A DNA stretch of 31,177 nt from Paracoccaceae bacterium. Lineage in GTDB: Bacteria > Pseudomonadota > Alphaproteobacteria > Rhodobacterales > Rhodobacteraceae. The stretch spans positions 1 through 31,177 of the forward strand of contig PXDM01000065.1 of assembly GCA_003565055.1 (NCBI GenBank), given 5' to 3'. The notes under the pieces are model-generated. The model ran no database searches. It had not been told where the DNA came from and was given only the letters and a program-made list of their open reading frames with translations. Below, one piece after another: positions 15,721 to 22,187 of this stretch (position 1 is its first letter; every line of letters starts with the position of its first letter). The position numbers and the translations under genes are program-made.

Positions 15721-15978
15721 TCACCCTTTCAACAGCGGGTCGAGCTTTCCGGCCCGGTCCAGAGCGTGCAATTCATCGCAGCCGCCCACATGAATATCGC
15801 CGATGAAAATCTGCGGCACAGTGCGCCCGCCTTCTGCGCGGCGGACCATTTCGGCACGGCGGTCGGGCTGGCGCGACAGGTCAATCTCGGTGAAACTCGC
15901 CCCTTTGGCCGTCAGCAACCGCTTGGCCGCGTGGCAAAAACCGCAAAGCGGTGATGTATATATTTCAATCGGTTGCAT
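15721..15978 (-). CDS. grxC: glutaredoxin 3
   Basis: The 85-residue protein is a class I glutaredoxin: IEIYTSPLCGFCHAAKRLL with active-site Cys12 and Cys15, the cis-proline stretch RTVPQIFIGDIHVGGCDEL, and the usual size. It reduces disulfides and glutathione-mixed disulfides in the cytosol using glutathione. The active site is CGFC instead of the common CPYC, a change that alters the redox potential in other thioredoxin-fold proteins. It lies 43 bp behind comF, and the nitrilase gene starts 5 bp after its stop, so grxC, nitrilase and marR probably form one transcript with comF. Confidence 0.93.
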   Translation of the reverse strand: MQPIEIYTSPLCGFCHAAKRLLTAKGASFTEIDLSRQPDRRAEMVRRAEGGRTVPQIFIGDIHVGGCDELHALDRAGKLDPLLKG

Positions 15979-16021
15979 GTCGGACCTTCGTGCACGGAAA
16001 CTTGCGCGACACTATAGAGCA

Positions 16022-16783
16022 TCATTGCGCTCTTGCAACGCGCGCAATTGCGATGACTCTCACAGAGGCCGCGCCATGGGCGAGACAAGTGTCAGTTGCC
16101 GCTGCGAAAGTCGCGCCTGCGGTCATCACATCATCCACCAACAGGATATGCCGCCCGACCAACCGCGACGCGCGCCGGGGATGGGGCGCGAAAGCATCGG
16201 CCATGTTGTTGAACCGCCCCTCGCGCCCGCGCCCGTCCTGCGTGCCCGTGTGCCGCGTGCGAATGAGCAGGTCGGGGCAATGCTCCAGCTTGAGTTCGCG
16301 CGCGAGCGCCGTGCTCAGCACAGCCGCCTGATTGTAGCGCCGTTTCAGGAAACGCAGCCAATGCAGCGGCACCGGGGCCACCAGCATATCGGGCACCAGC
16401 ATCGGGGCGGCGTGGCGCGCCATCCAGCGCCCCGCCGGGCGCACATGGTCGAGCCTGTCATGATATTTCAGCCCCAGCAGGATCTGACGCGCCTTGTCAC
16501 CATAAAGCATCACTGCGCGGCCCTGCTCCCATGGGCGCGCGAGGGTCAGGCATTCGTCGCATTGCACAGGCGCCCCATCATCGAGCCCCGGCAGCGGCAG
16601 GCCGCAACTGTCGCAGCACAGGCCGAAGATGAACGGCATTTTGGGCCAGCAGGACGGGCAGAGCGCGCCCTCCTCGGTGACCAGCGTCTCGCAACACATG
16701 CATTGCGGCGGATAGACAGCCCGGACCGCAGCACGCGCCGCCGCGCGTCCGGTCGCGATCACGCTGTCACGCAGGTTTTGCAT
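16022..16783 (-). CDS. ComF-family phosphoribosyltransferase-like protein
   Basis: The 253-residue product has four Cys pairs near the N-terminus (CMCC, CPSC, CDSC, CDEC), which look like a zinc ribbon. A PRTase-like domain with APVPLHWLRFLKRRYNQA follows, and the PRPP motif LLVDDVMTAGATF lies in the C-terminal third. Members include ComF, needed for DNA uptake in some competent bacteria, but most proteobacterial copies have no proven role. I chose the ATG at 16783, with TAGGAGTG about ten bases upstream. The frame continues further into the divergent methyltransferase gene, so an earlier start would overlap it. Only 31 bp separate the two starts. Confidence 0.87.
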   Translation of the reverse strand: MQNLRDSVIATGRAAARAAVRAVYPPQCMCCETLVTEEGALCPSCWPKMPFIFGLCCDSCGLPLPGLDDGAPVQCDECLTLARPWEQGRAVMLYGDKARQILLGLKYHDRLDHVRPAGRWMARHAAPMLVPDMLVAPVPLHWLRFLKRRYNQAAVLSTALARELKLEHCPDLLIRTRHTGTQDGRGREGRFNNMADAFAPHPRRASRLVGRHILLVDDVMTAGATFAAATDTCLAHGAASVRVIAIARVARAQ

Positions 16784-16814
16784 TTTCCCCGACACTCCTA
16801 CATAGACACGCATC

Positions 16815-17663
16815 ATGACGATGACACCCGCCGAACTCACCGACCGCCCTGCCCTGCAGCGAAACCGCGCGCGCGTGCGCGCCAGCGGCGATCTGTTCCT
16901 GCACGCGCTCGCCCGCGATGAGCTTCACTTAAGGCTCAACGAGGTTAACAGAAGGTTTACAGCGCCCGCCGTGATCTGTGGTTTGCCGCAGGTCTGGGGG
17001 GATTTCCTGCCCGCTGCGCGCGTGATCGTGGACGAGCCTGTGCTCGATCTGGAGCAAGGCGCGCATGATCTGATCCTTCATGCCATGGCGCTGCACTGGG
17101 CCTCGGACCCGGTCGGGCAGATGGTGCAGGCCCGCCGGGCCTTGCGACCCGACGGTCTGTTTCTCGCCGTGATGCCCGGCGGGCAGACCCTGGCGGAACT
17201 GCGCGCAGCGCTCGCACAGGCGGAAAGCGAGATCACGGGCGGGCTCAGCCCCCGCATCCTGCCGATGGGGGAGCTTCGCGATATGGGCGGGCTCTTGCAA
17301 CGCGCGGGATTCGCGCTTCCAGTGGCCGATGTAACCAGCCAGCGCGTCGCCTATCGTCAGATCGACTCGCTCTATCGCGATCTGCGCGCCATGGGGGAAC
17401 AGAACGCCCTTGCGTCACGTCGCCGCAGCTTCGCGCCGCGCGGGCTCTTCCGGCGCGCGGCGGAACTCTATGCCGCGCATTTTTCCGACAGCGCGGGCCA
17501 TCTCACGGCGCGGTTTGACCTGATCTTCCTGACAGGCTGGGCGCCCGCCGAGAGCCAGCCGCGCCCCTTGCGCCCCGGTTCGGCCAAAATGCGGCTCGCG
17601 GATGCGCTAGGGACAGAGGAAAACCCGCTTCCCGATACGGTTAAAATCCCGGACAAAGATTGA
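16815..17663 (+). CDS. NDUFAF5/BioC-type SAM-dependent methyltransferase
   Basis: The 282-residue product resembles the alphaproteobacterial homologues of human NDUFAF5, related to BioC. It shows LQRNRARVRASGDLFLHALA at the N-terminus, the LHAMALHWASDPVGQMVQA segment after beta-strand 4, FLAVMPGGQTLAEL after beta-5, and SLYRDLRAMGEQNAL toward the C-terminus. The first glycine-rich SAM motif (E/D-x-G-x-G-x-G) is not evident; the matching region reads APAVICGLPQVWGDFLPAAR. NDUFAF5 itself hydroxylates an arginine of a complex I subunit, so methyltransferase activity should not be assumed. It diverges from comF and runs toward hemH. Confidence 0.8.
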   Translation: MTMTPAELTDRPALQRNRARVRASGDLFLHALARDELHLRLNEVNRRFTAPAVICGLPQVWGDFLPAARVIVDEPVLDLEQGAHDLILHAMALHWASDPVGQMVQARRALRPDGLFLAVMPGGQTLAELRAALAQAESEITGGLSPRILPMGELRDMGGLLQRAGFALPVADVTSQRVAYRQIDSLYRDLRAMGEQNALASRRRSFAPRGLFRRAAELYAAHFSDSAGHLTARFDLIFLTGWAPAESQPRPLRPGSAKMRLADALGTEENPLPDTVKIPDKD

Positions 17664-17737
17664 ATCCAGCTTCAAACCCGTTACATGACAGGGCAATCCG
17701 CAACAGTGCCGAGGTCGATTTCATGAAGGATACAGCC

Positions 17738-18847
17738 ATGCTTGACGCAGAGCAAACATCGCCCGCCGCGCGCTGCCCCGTCCATATGCACCAGCCCGGC
17801 GAAGGTCGCCTCGCCCATGCCGATGCGGATCACCCGCCGGTGCCGCAAGCGAAAATCGGTATTCTTCTGGCGAATCTCGGCACGCCGGACAATTATGATT
17901 ATTGGTCGATGCGGCGTTATCTGAACGAATTTCTGTCTGACAAACGCGTGGTCGATTACTCGGCCTGGCTCTGGCAACCGCTTTTGCAACTGGTGATCCT
18001 GACCAAACGGCCCTTCACCTCGGGGGCCAATTACAAATCCATCTGGAACCACGAAAAGGGCGAAAGCCCGCTCCTGACCATCACCAAGGACCAGACCGCG
18101 AAGGTTGCCGAGACGATCAGCGACCGTTTTGGCGGCGATGTGATGGTCGATTTCTGCATGCGCTATGGCAACCCTTCGACGAAATCCAAAGTCGATGAGA
18201 TGGTCAAGGCGGGATGCGAGAAAGTCCTCTTCTTCCCGCTCTACCCCCATTATGCCGGTGCGACCTCGGCCACGGCGTGCGATCAGTTCTTCCGTGCCAT
18301 GATGGAACAGAAATGGCAGCCGACAGTGCGCACAGTCGCGCCCTATTTCGACCACCCCGCCTATATCAAGGCGCTGACAACATCCGTGCAGCGCGCCTAT
18401 GACGCGATGGAAGACAAGCCCGAAGTGCTGGTGACCTCCTATCACGGCATGCCCAAGCGCTACCTGATGGAGGGCGACCCCTATCATTGCCAGTGCCAGA
18501 AAACCACGCGCCTGCTGCGAGAAGCGCTCGGCTGGCCGGAAGAAGCGGTGCAGACGACATTCCAGTCAGTCTTTGGCAGTGAGGAATGGCTGCGCCCCTA
18601 CACGGTCGATCACGTCGCCGATCTGGCGCGGCAGGGCATCAAGCGCCTCGCCATAGTCGCGCCTGCGTTTTCTGCCGATTGCATCGAGACGCTGGAAGAA
18701 ATCAACGAAGAGATTCGCGAGAGCTTCGAAGAGGCCGGGGGCGAGCAATTCACCTATATTCCCTGCCTGAACGACGATGCGCTCCATATCGAAGCGCTCT
18801 GCGCGGTGATCGAAGAGAATCTGCACGGCTGGGCCACGCGCGCCTGA
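17738..18847 (+). CDS. hemH: ferrochelatase
   Basis: HemH inserts Fe2+ into protoporphyrin IX, the last step of protohaem synthesis, usually at the inner membrane surface. The 369-residue product has KIGILLANLGTPDNYDYWSM at the start of the conserved region, the metal-binding His in VTSYHGMPKRYL, and the catalytic Glu in PAFSADCIETLEEI. I chose the ATG at 17738 because GAAGGAT lies seven bases upstream; an ATG at 17723 and a TTG at 17660 overlapping the previous stop are alternatives. The first 45 residues before the core are poorly conserved and include HMHQPGEG. HQ-type Cys residues (CQCQ) after the His motif are also present; whether they bind a cluster is unknown. Confidence 0.95.
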   Translation: MLDAEQTSPAARCPVHMHQPGEGRLAHADADHPPVPQAKIGILLANLGTPDNYDYWSMRRYLNEFLSDKRVVDYSAWLWQPLLQLVILTKRPFTSGANYKSIWNHEKGESPLLTITKDQTAKVAETISDRFGGDVMVDFCMRYGNPSTKSKVDEMVKAGCEKVLFFPLYPHYAGATSATACDQFFRAMMEQKWQPTVRTVAPYFDHPAYIKALTTSVQRAYDAMEDKPEVLVTSYHGMPKRYLMEGDPYHCQCQKTTRLLREALGWPEEAVQTTFQSVFGSEEWLRPYTVDHVADLARQGIKRLAIVAPAFSADCIETLEEINEEIRESFEEAGGEQFTYIPCLNDDALHIEALCAVIEENLHGWATRA

Positions 18848-18888
18848 GGCGCGCGCAGGCCTCCGTCCGCTCAAACCCGTCGAATCGC

Positions 18889-18924
18889 AAAAAAAGGGTG
18901 ACAGGAAATCCTGTCACCCTTCTT
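18889..18924 (-). terminator. strong rho-independent terminator between hemH and the 66-residue gene
   Basis: GGGTGACAGG (18896-18905) and CCTGTCACCC (18910-18919) form a perfect 10-bp stem with loop AAAT. On the minus strand it is followed by seven T (complement of 18889-18895), which makes it an ideal terminator for the small exported protein gene. On the plus strand it is followed by TTCTTT, so it may also end the hemH transcript. Confidence 0.85.
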
Positions 18925-18947
18925 TGATTGCCTGAGGCGTGGTGCGC

Positions 18948-19148
18948 TTAGCGCGCAGCAACAGCCGCAGCAACGACCAAGAGCAGCATGATCGGAACAA
19001 TGATACCACCCGACGTTGCGCGGGTTTCTTCAACGACCACTGCGGGCTCGATGACCGGCTCAGAGTACTTGCCCATCTTGCTGTGACCACCGGCGAATGC
19101 CGAGGTGGCCGCGACAGACAGGGCAGCTGCAAGTGCGATTTTCTTCAT
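18948..19148 (-). CDS. small exported membrane peptide, 66 residues, function unknown
   Basis: The product starts with a textbook signal peptide (MKKIALAAALSVAATSAFAG, cleavage expected after AFA). A short polar stretch with G-H-S-K-M-G-K-Y and an acidic, valine-rich piece (about 22-45) follow, and one hydrophobic segment IIVPIMLLLVVAAAVAAR ends the protein. The mature chain would be about 46 residues, anchored by its C-terminus. GGAGG lies five bases before the ATG, and a strong terminator follows the stop, so it should be an abundant single-gene transcript. I do not recognise a named family. Its upstream region carries an operator-like array (19238-19271). Confidence 0.8.
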   Translation of the reverse strand: MKKIALAAALSVAATSAFAGGHSKMGKYSEPVIEPAVVVEETRATSGGIIVPIMLLLVVAAAVAAR

Positions 19149-19237
19149 AGTAACCTCCAGTACGCGCCGGTATCAGTCAGTGCATCCGGCTCCCAAGACG
19201 ATATGTCGTCTGCTTTCTCAAACATGTTCCCACGCAG

Positions 19238-19271
19238 GTTGCAACGCCTTGTTTGCCCAAACTGTTGCAAC
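19238..19271. promoter_or_regulatory. two GTTGCAAC palindromes flanking GTTTGCCCAAAC
   Basis: The 346-bp gap between the divergent 66-residue gene (start 19148) and the CAP gene (start 19495) is AT-richer than its neighbours and holds no gene. It has two exact copies of the 8-bp palindrome GTTGCAAC (19238-19245 and 19264-19271), separated by 18 bp that contain a further palindrome, GTTTG-CC-CAAAC. A third, partial copy (CGCAACAG) lies about 20 bp further right. The equal spacing of about 2.5 helical turns suggests binding by a dimeric regulator. The protein is unknown. Confidence 0.45.
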
Positions 19272-19494
19272 TTCATCAGGTGTCGTCAAATTCGCAACAG
19301 TTTTACGCCACAGTCACTGCCGTCGATTTTTCCGTCACTCAGGGCGCGTTTGCGCGCATCGACGCGTCCTTGCCTTCTTAACAGGTGCAGGAGTATCACG
19401 CTTTGCCCGCATATTCGCGTATTCACGCTCTGTTGTATTTGAATCACTTGCGCGGAGTCGCTAAGCAGCCAGCAGTTAACAGAAAGTTGGATAC

Positions 19495-20043
19495 ATGATC
19501 CGTCCCTTCGCATTCCTTCTGGTCTCCGTTCTGGCGCTTGCGGCCTGCGAAACGACGGCCCCCGCGCAAATCCCACTCGGAGCCGATGGGCGGCCCCTTC
19601 CGGTCGTCGTGCGAATCAACCCCGCTGACGCGCCGCGGGTGCGCCAGCGCGTGATGGAGGGGCTCAACACGATGCGCGCCCAGAACGGTGTCGGCCCCTT
19701 GCAGCCCAATGCCGAACTCGCCAGTGCCGCGGCGACCCATGCGCAGGACATGTCCTTTCAGAGCCGCCCCTGGCATTGGGGCTCGGACGGCTCCAGCCCG
19801 ATGCAGCGCACCCAGCGCGCGGGCTATCGCGGCACCTTCGTGGGCGAGCTGATCTCGGAGACCTTCGAGACCGAGGTGGAAACCGTCAATGCCTGGATGG
19901 TCGAGCCGGAAACGCGGCAAGTGATCCTCGACCGCCGCGCGAATGAAGCCGGTGTCGCCTGGCATCAGGACGAGAATGGCAAATTGTGGTGGGTCGTCGT
20001 GCTCGGTGAGCGCAGCGCGCCGATGATGACCGCCGGGTTCTGA
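19495..20043 (+). CDS. CAP-domain (SCP/PR1-like) lipoprotein
   Basis: The 182-residue product has a lipoprotein signal peptide with lipobox LALAAC (lipidated Cys at residue 19) and then one CAP domain (about 45-180). Visible CAP features are the first helix MEGLNTMRAQNGVGPLQPN, the ASAAATHAQDMSFQSRPWHW stretch with the His of the CAP1 region, GELISETFE, and the ending GKLWWVVVLGE. It should sit on the periplasmic face of a membrane. Bacterial CAP proteins have no common enzymatic activity. The gene stands alone, with its own terminator at 20075. Confidence 0.85.
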   Translation: MIRPFAFLLVSVLALAACETTAPAQIPLGADGRPLPVVVRINPADAPRVRQRVMEGLNTMRAQNGVGPLQPNAELASAAATHAQDMSFQSRPWHWGSDGSSPMQRTQRAGYRGTFVGELISETFETEVETVNAWMVEPETRQVILDRRANEAGVAWHQDENGKLWWVVVLGERSAPMMTAGF

Positions 20044-20074
20044 GCCTTTTCTACCCGTAAGCCGACCTCATGAC

Positions 20075-20105
20075 ACCGCGCCCGTCCCTCGGGCGCGGTT
20101 TCGCG
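20075..20105 (+). terminator. hairpin terminator behind the CAP-domain gene
   Basis: ACCGCGCCCG (20075-20084) and CGGGCGCGGT (20090-20099) form a perfect 10-bp GC-rich stem with loop TCCCT, followed by TTCGCGTTTTC. The T-run is broken, but the position between convergent genes fits termination of the plus-strand gene. The trpA stop lies only 10 bp further right. Confidence 0.65.
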
Positions 20106-20108
20106 TTT

Positions 20109-20900
20109 TCAGCCGCGATGCGCCCCGTCAGCGAGGCTGCGCACATAGGCCAGCGTGTCCTCAAGCGATTTGCCATCCGCGATTTGCTTGACGATGGCCG
20201 AGCCCACCACACAGCCATCCGCGACACTGGCAATCGCCTCTGCGGTCTCGGGCGTCGAGATGCCGAATCCCACGATCACAGGCAGATCCGTCGCGGCCTT
20301 GATCCGCGCAACTTCCGGGGCCACATCCTGCGCCTGTGCCGCCGCCGCGCCGGTGATTCCGGTGATCGAGACATAATAGACAAAGCCCGACGTGTTCTGC
20401 AGCACTTTCGGCAAGCGCTTGGCATCGGTCGTGGGCGTGGCGAGCCGGATGAAATTGAGCCCGGCGGCCTGCGCGGGCAGGCACAACTCGCTGTCTTCCT
20501 CGGGCGGCAGGTCAACGACGATCAGCCCATCGACCCCGGCGGCCTTGGCGTCGGTCAGGAAACGTTCGACGCCATGCGCATAGATCGGGTTGTAATAGCC
20601 CATCAGCACGATGGGCGTGCTGTCATCGCCCTCGCGAAACCGGCGCACCATCTCCAGCGTCTTGACGAGCGTCTGTCCGGCTTCGAGCGCGCGCTGCCCG
20701 GCCAACTGGATTGTCGGGCCATCCGCCATCGGATCGGTGAAGGGCACGCCCAGCTCGATGATATCCACCCCGGCCCCCGGCAGCCCCTTCATCACCGCGA
20801 GCGAGCTTTCGAGATCCGGATCGCCCCCCATGATATAGGACACAAAGGCCTTGCGGCCCTCGGCCCTGAGCCGCGCGAAAGTCTGGTCGATTCTGGTCAT
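20109..20900 (-). CDS. trpA: tryptophan synthase alpha subunit
   Basis: TrpA cleaves indole-3-glycerol phosphate to indole and glyceraldehyde 3-phosphate; indole then passes through a tunnel to TrpB. The 263-residue protein has the catalytic Glu49 (DIIELGVPF) and Asp60 (DPMADGPTIQ), at the same numbers as in the Salmonella enzyme. The phosphate-binding loop GFGIS and the final GSAIVKQI are also present. The ATG at 20900 follows CAGGATCAG. trpB and trpF are not next to it: the gene stands alone, and a convergent lipoprotein gene ends 65 bp after its stop. It must therefore be expressed from its own promoter or be part of a split trp arrangement. Confidence 0.96.
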   Translation of the reverse strand: MTRIDQTFARLRAEGRKAFVSYIMGGDPDLESSLAVMKGLPGAGVDIIELGVPFTDPMADGPTIQLAGQRALEAGQTLVKTLEMVRRFREGDDSTPIVLMGYYNPIYAHGVERFLTDAKAAGVDGLIVVDLPPEEDSELCLPAQAAGLNFIRLATPTTDAKRLPKVLQNTSGFVYYVSITGITGAAAAQAQDVAPEVARIKAATDLPVIVGFGISTPETAEAIASVADGCVVGSAIVKQIADGKSLEDTLAYVRSLADGAHRG

Positions 20901-20968
20901 CTGATCCTGCCCCCTGTCACTTGCGCCCGGTTTGAGCGAAATCGCGGGCGGAATCAACTGCTGTTGCC

Positions 20969-20997
20969 TTGTCTTGCGCCGGGGCTGCGCCTAAAAG
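20969..20997 (+). promoter_or_regulatory. candidate sigma-70 promoter for ychF
   Basis: TTGTCT (20969-20974) and TAAAAG (20992-20997) are separated by 17 bp and match four of six consensus bases each. Transcription would begin near 21004, about 29 bases before the ychF ATG. GAGAGGATG in the leader supplies the ribosome site. The match is moderate, so the call is tentative. Confidence 0.35.
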
Positions 20998-21032
20998 CGC
21001 GGGCCAGTGGCTTTGTTTGAGAGGATGCCGGA

Positions 21033-22130
21033 ATGGGCTTCAAGATGGGGATTGTCGGGCTGCCGAATGTCGGCAAATCGACGCTGTTCAATGCGCTCAC
21101 GCGCACCGCCGCTGCGCAGGCCGCGAATTTCCCCTTCTGCACCATCGAGCCGAATGTGGGCGATGTGGCCGTGCCTGATGCACGCCTGACCCGGTTGGCC
21201 GAGATCGGCAAATCGCGCGAGGTGATCCCGACGCGCATGACCTTTGTCGATATCGCAGGGCTGGTGCGCGGCGCGTCCAAGGGCGAGGGTCTGGGCAACC
21301 AGTTTCTCGCCAATATCCGCGAGGTTGATGCCATTGCCCATGTGCTGCGTTGCTTCGTCGACGATGATGTGACCCATGTCGAAGGGCGCATTGATCCTGT
21401 GGCCGATGCCGAAACGATCGAGACCGAGCTGATGATCGCCGACATGGACTCGATCGAGCGGCGGCTGGCGAACCTCTCGCGCAAGCTGCGGGGCGGCGAC
21501 AAGGAAGCGCTGGAGCAAGACGCGCTCCTGCGCCGCGCGCTGGCCGCACTCGAAGCCGGGCGGCCCGCCCGCACGGTCGACGTCAGCGACGAGGAACGCA
21601 AAAGCTGGCGGATGCTGCAACTGCTGACGGCGAAACCTGTGCTCTATGTCTGCAATGTCGAGGAGGCCTCGGCCGGAAGCGGCAATGCGCAATCCGCGCG
21701 CGTGGCCGAGATGGCGGCTGCACAAGGTGCCGCGCATGTCGTGATCTCCGCGCAGATCGAAGAGGAAATCAGCCAGCTTGACGCCGAGGAAGCCGAGATG
21801 TTCCTGTCCGAGATGGGGCTGGAAGAGCCGGGCCTCGACCGGCTGATCCGCGCAGGCTACCAGCTTCTCGGCCTGCAGACCTATTTCACGGTCGGCCCCA
21901 AGGAGGCCCGCGCCTGGACCATCCCGGTGGGCACCCTCGCGCCGCAGGCCGCCGGGGTCATCCACGGTGATTTCGAGCGCGGCTTCATCCGCGCCGAGAC
22001 GGTCGCCTATGCGGATTACATCGCCTGCAACGGCGAGGCCGGCGCGAAGGAAGCGGGCAAATTCCGCGTCGAGGGCAAGAGCTATGAGGTCAAGGACGGC
22101 GATGTGCTGCATTTCCTGTTCAACGCCTGA
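21033..22130 (+). CDS. ychF: redox-regulated ATPase YchF (Obg-like, OLA1)
   Basis: YchF is a universally conserved Obg-family P-loop NTPase that prefers ATP over GTP and associates with ribosomes; its exact job is still debated. The 365-residue protein has G1 GLPNVGKS (residues 9-16), FVDIAGLVRGASKGEGLGN (G3 and switch II) and the non-canonical NVEE in place of NKxD, which explains the loss of guanine specificity. A helical insertion with RKLRGGDKEALEQ and a C-terminal TGS domain follow. The length is as expected. It stands alone between trpA (divergent) and dctB. Confidence 0.97.
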   Translation: MGFKMGIVGLPNVGKSTLFNALTRTAAAQAANFPFCTIEPNVGDVAVPDARLTRLAEIGKSREVIPTRMTFVDIAGLVRGASKGEGLGNQFLANIREVDAIAHVLRCFVDDDVTHVEGRIDPVADAETIETELMIADMDSIERRLANLSRKLRGGDKEALEQDALLRRALAALEAGRPARTVDVSDEERKSWRMLQLLTAKPVLYVCNVEEASAGSGNAQSARVAEMAAAQGAAHVVISAQIEEEISQLDAEEAEMFLSEMGLEEPGLDRLIRAGYQLLGLQTYFTVGPKEARAWTIPVGTLAPQAAGVIHGDFERGFIRAETVAYADYIACNGEAGAKEAGKFRVEGKSYEVKDGDVLHFLFNA

Positions 22131-22151
22131 GCCACGGACCCGGCGCGGCAT

Positions 22152-22181
22152 TTGACAGCGCCCATGCCTGCCGTGCAGATT
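22152..22181 (+). promoter_or_regulatory. candidate promoter directly at the dctB start
   Basis: A perfect -35 box TTGACA (22152-22157) is followed after 18 bp by CAGATT (22176-22181), which matches three of six -10 bases. Transcription would begin near 22188, exactly at the ATGATG I prefer as dctB start, so the mRNA would be leaderless. Single-site evidence only. Confidence 0.3.
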
Positions 22182-22187
22182 GCGGGG

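Noticed and set aside
19149..19494. EcfG-type general stress promoter (GGAAC-N16/17-CGTT) upstream of the small peptide gene
   Set aside because: GGAAC is present on the minus strand, but the downstream box at the right distance reads CGAC, not CGTT.
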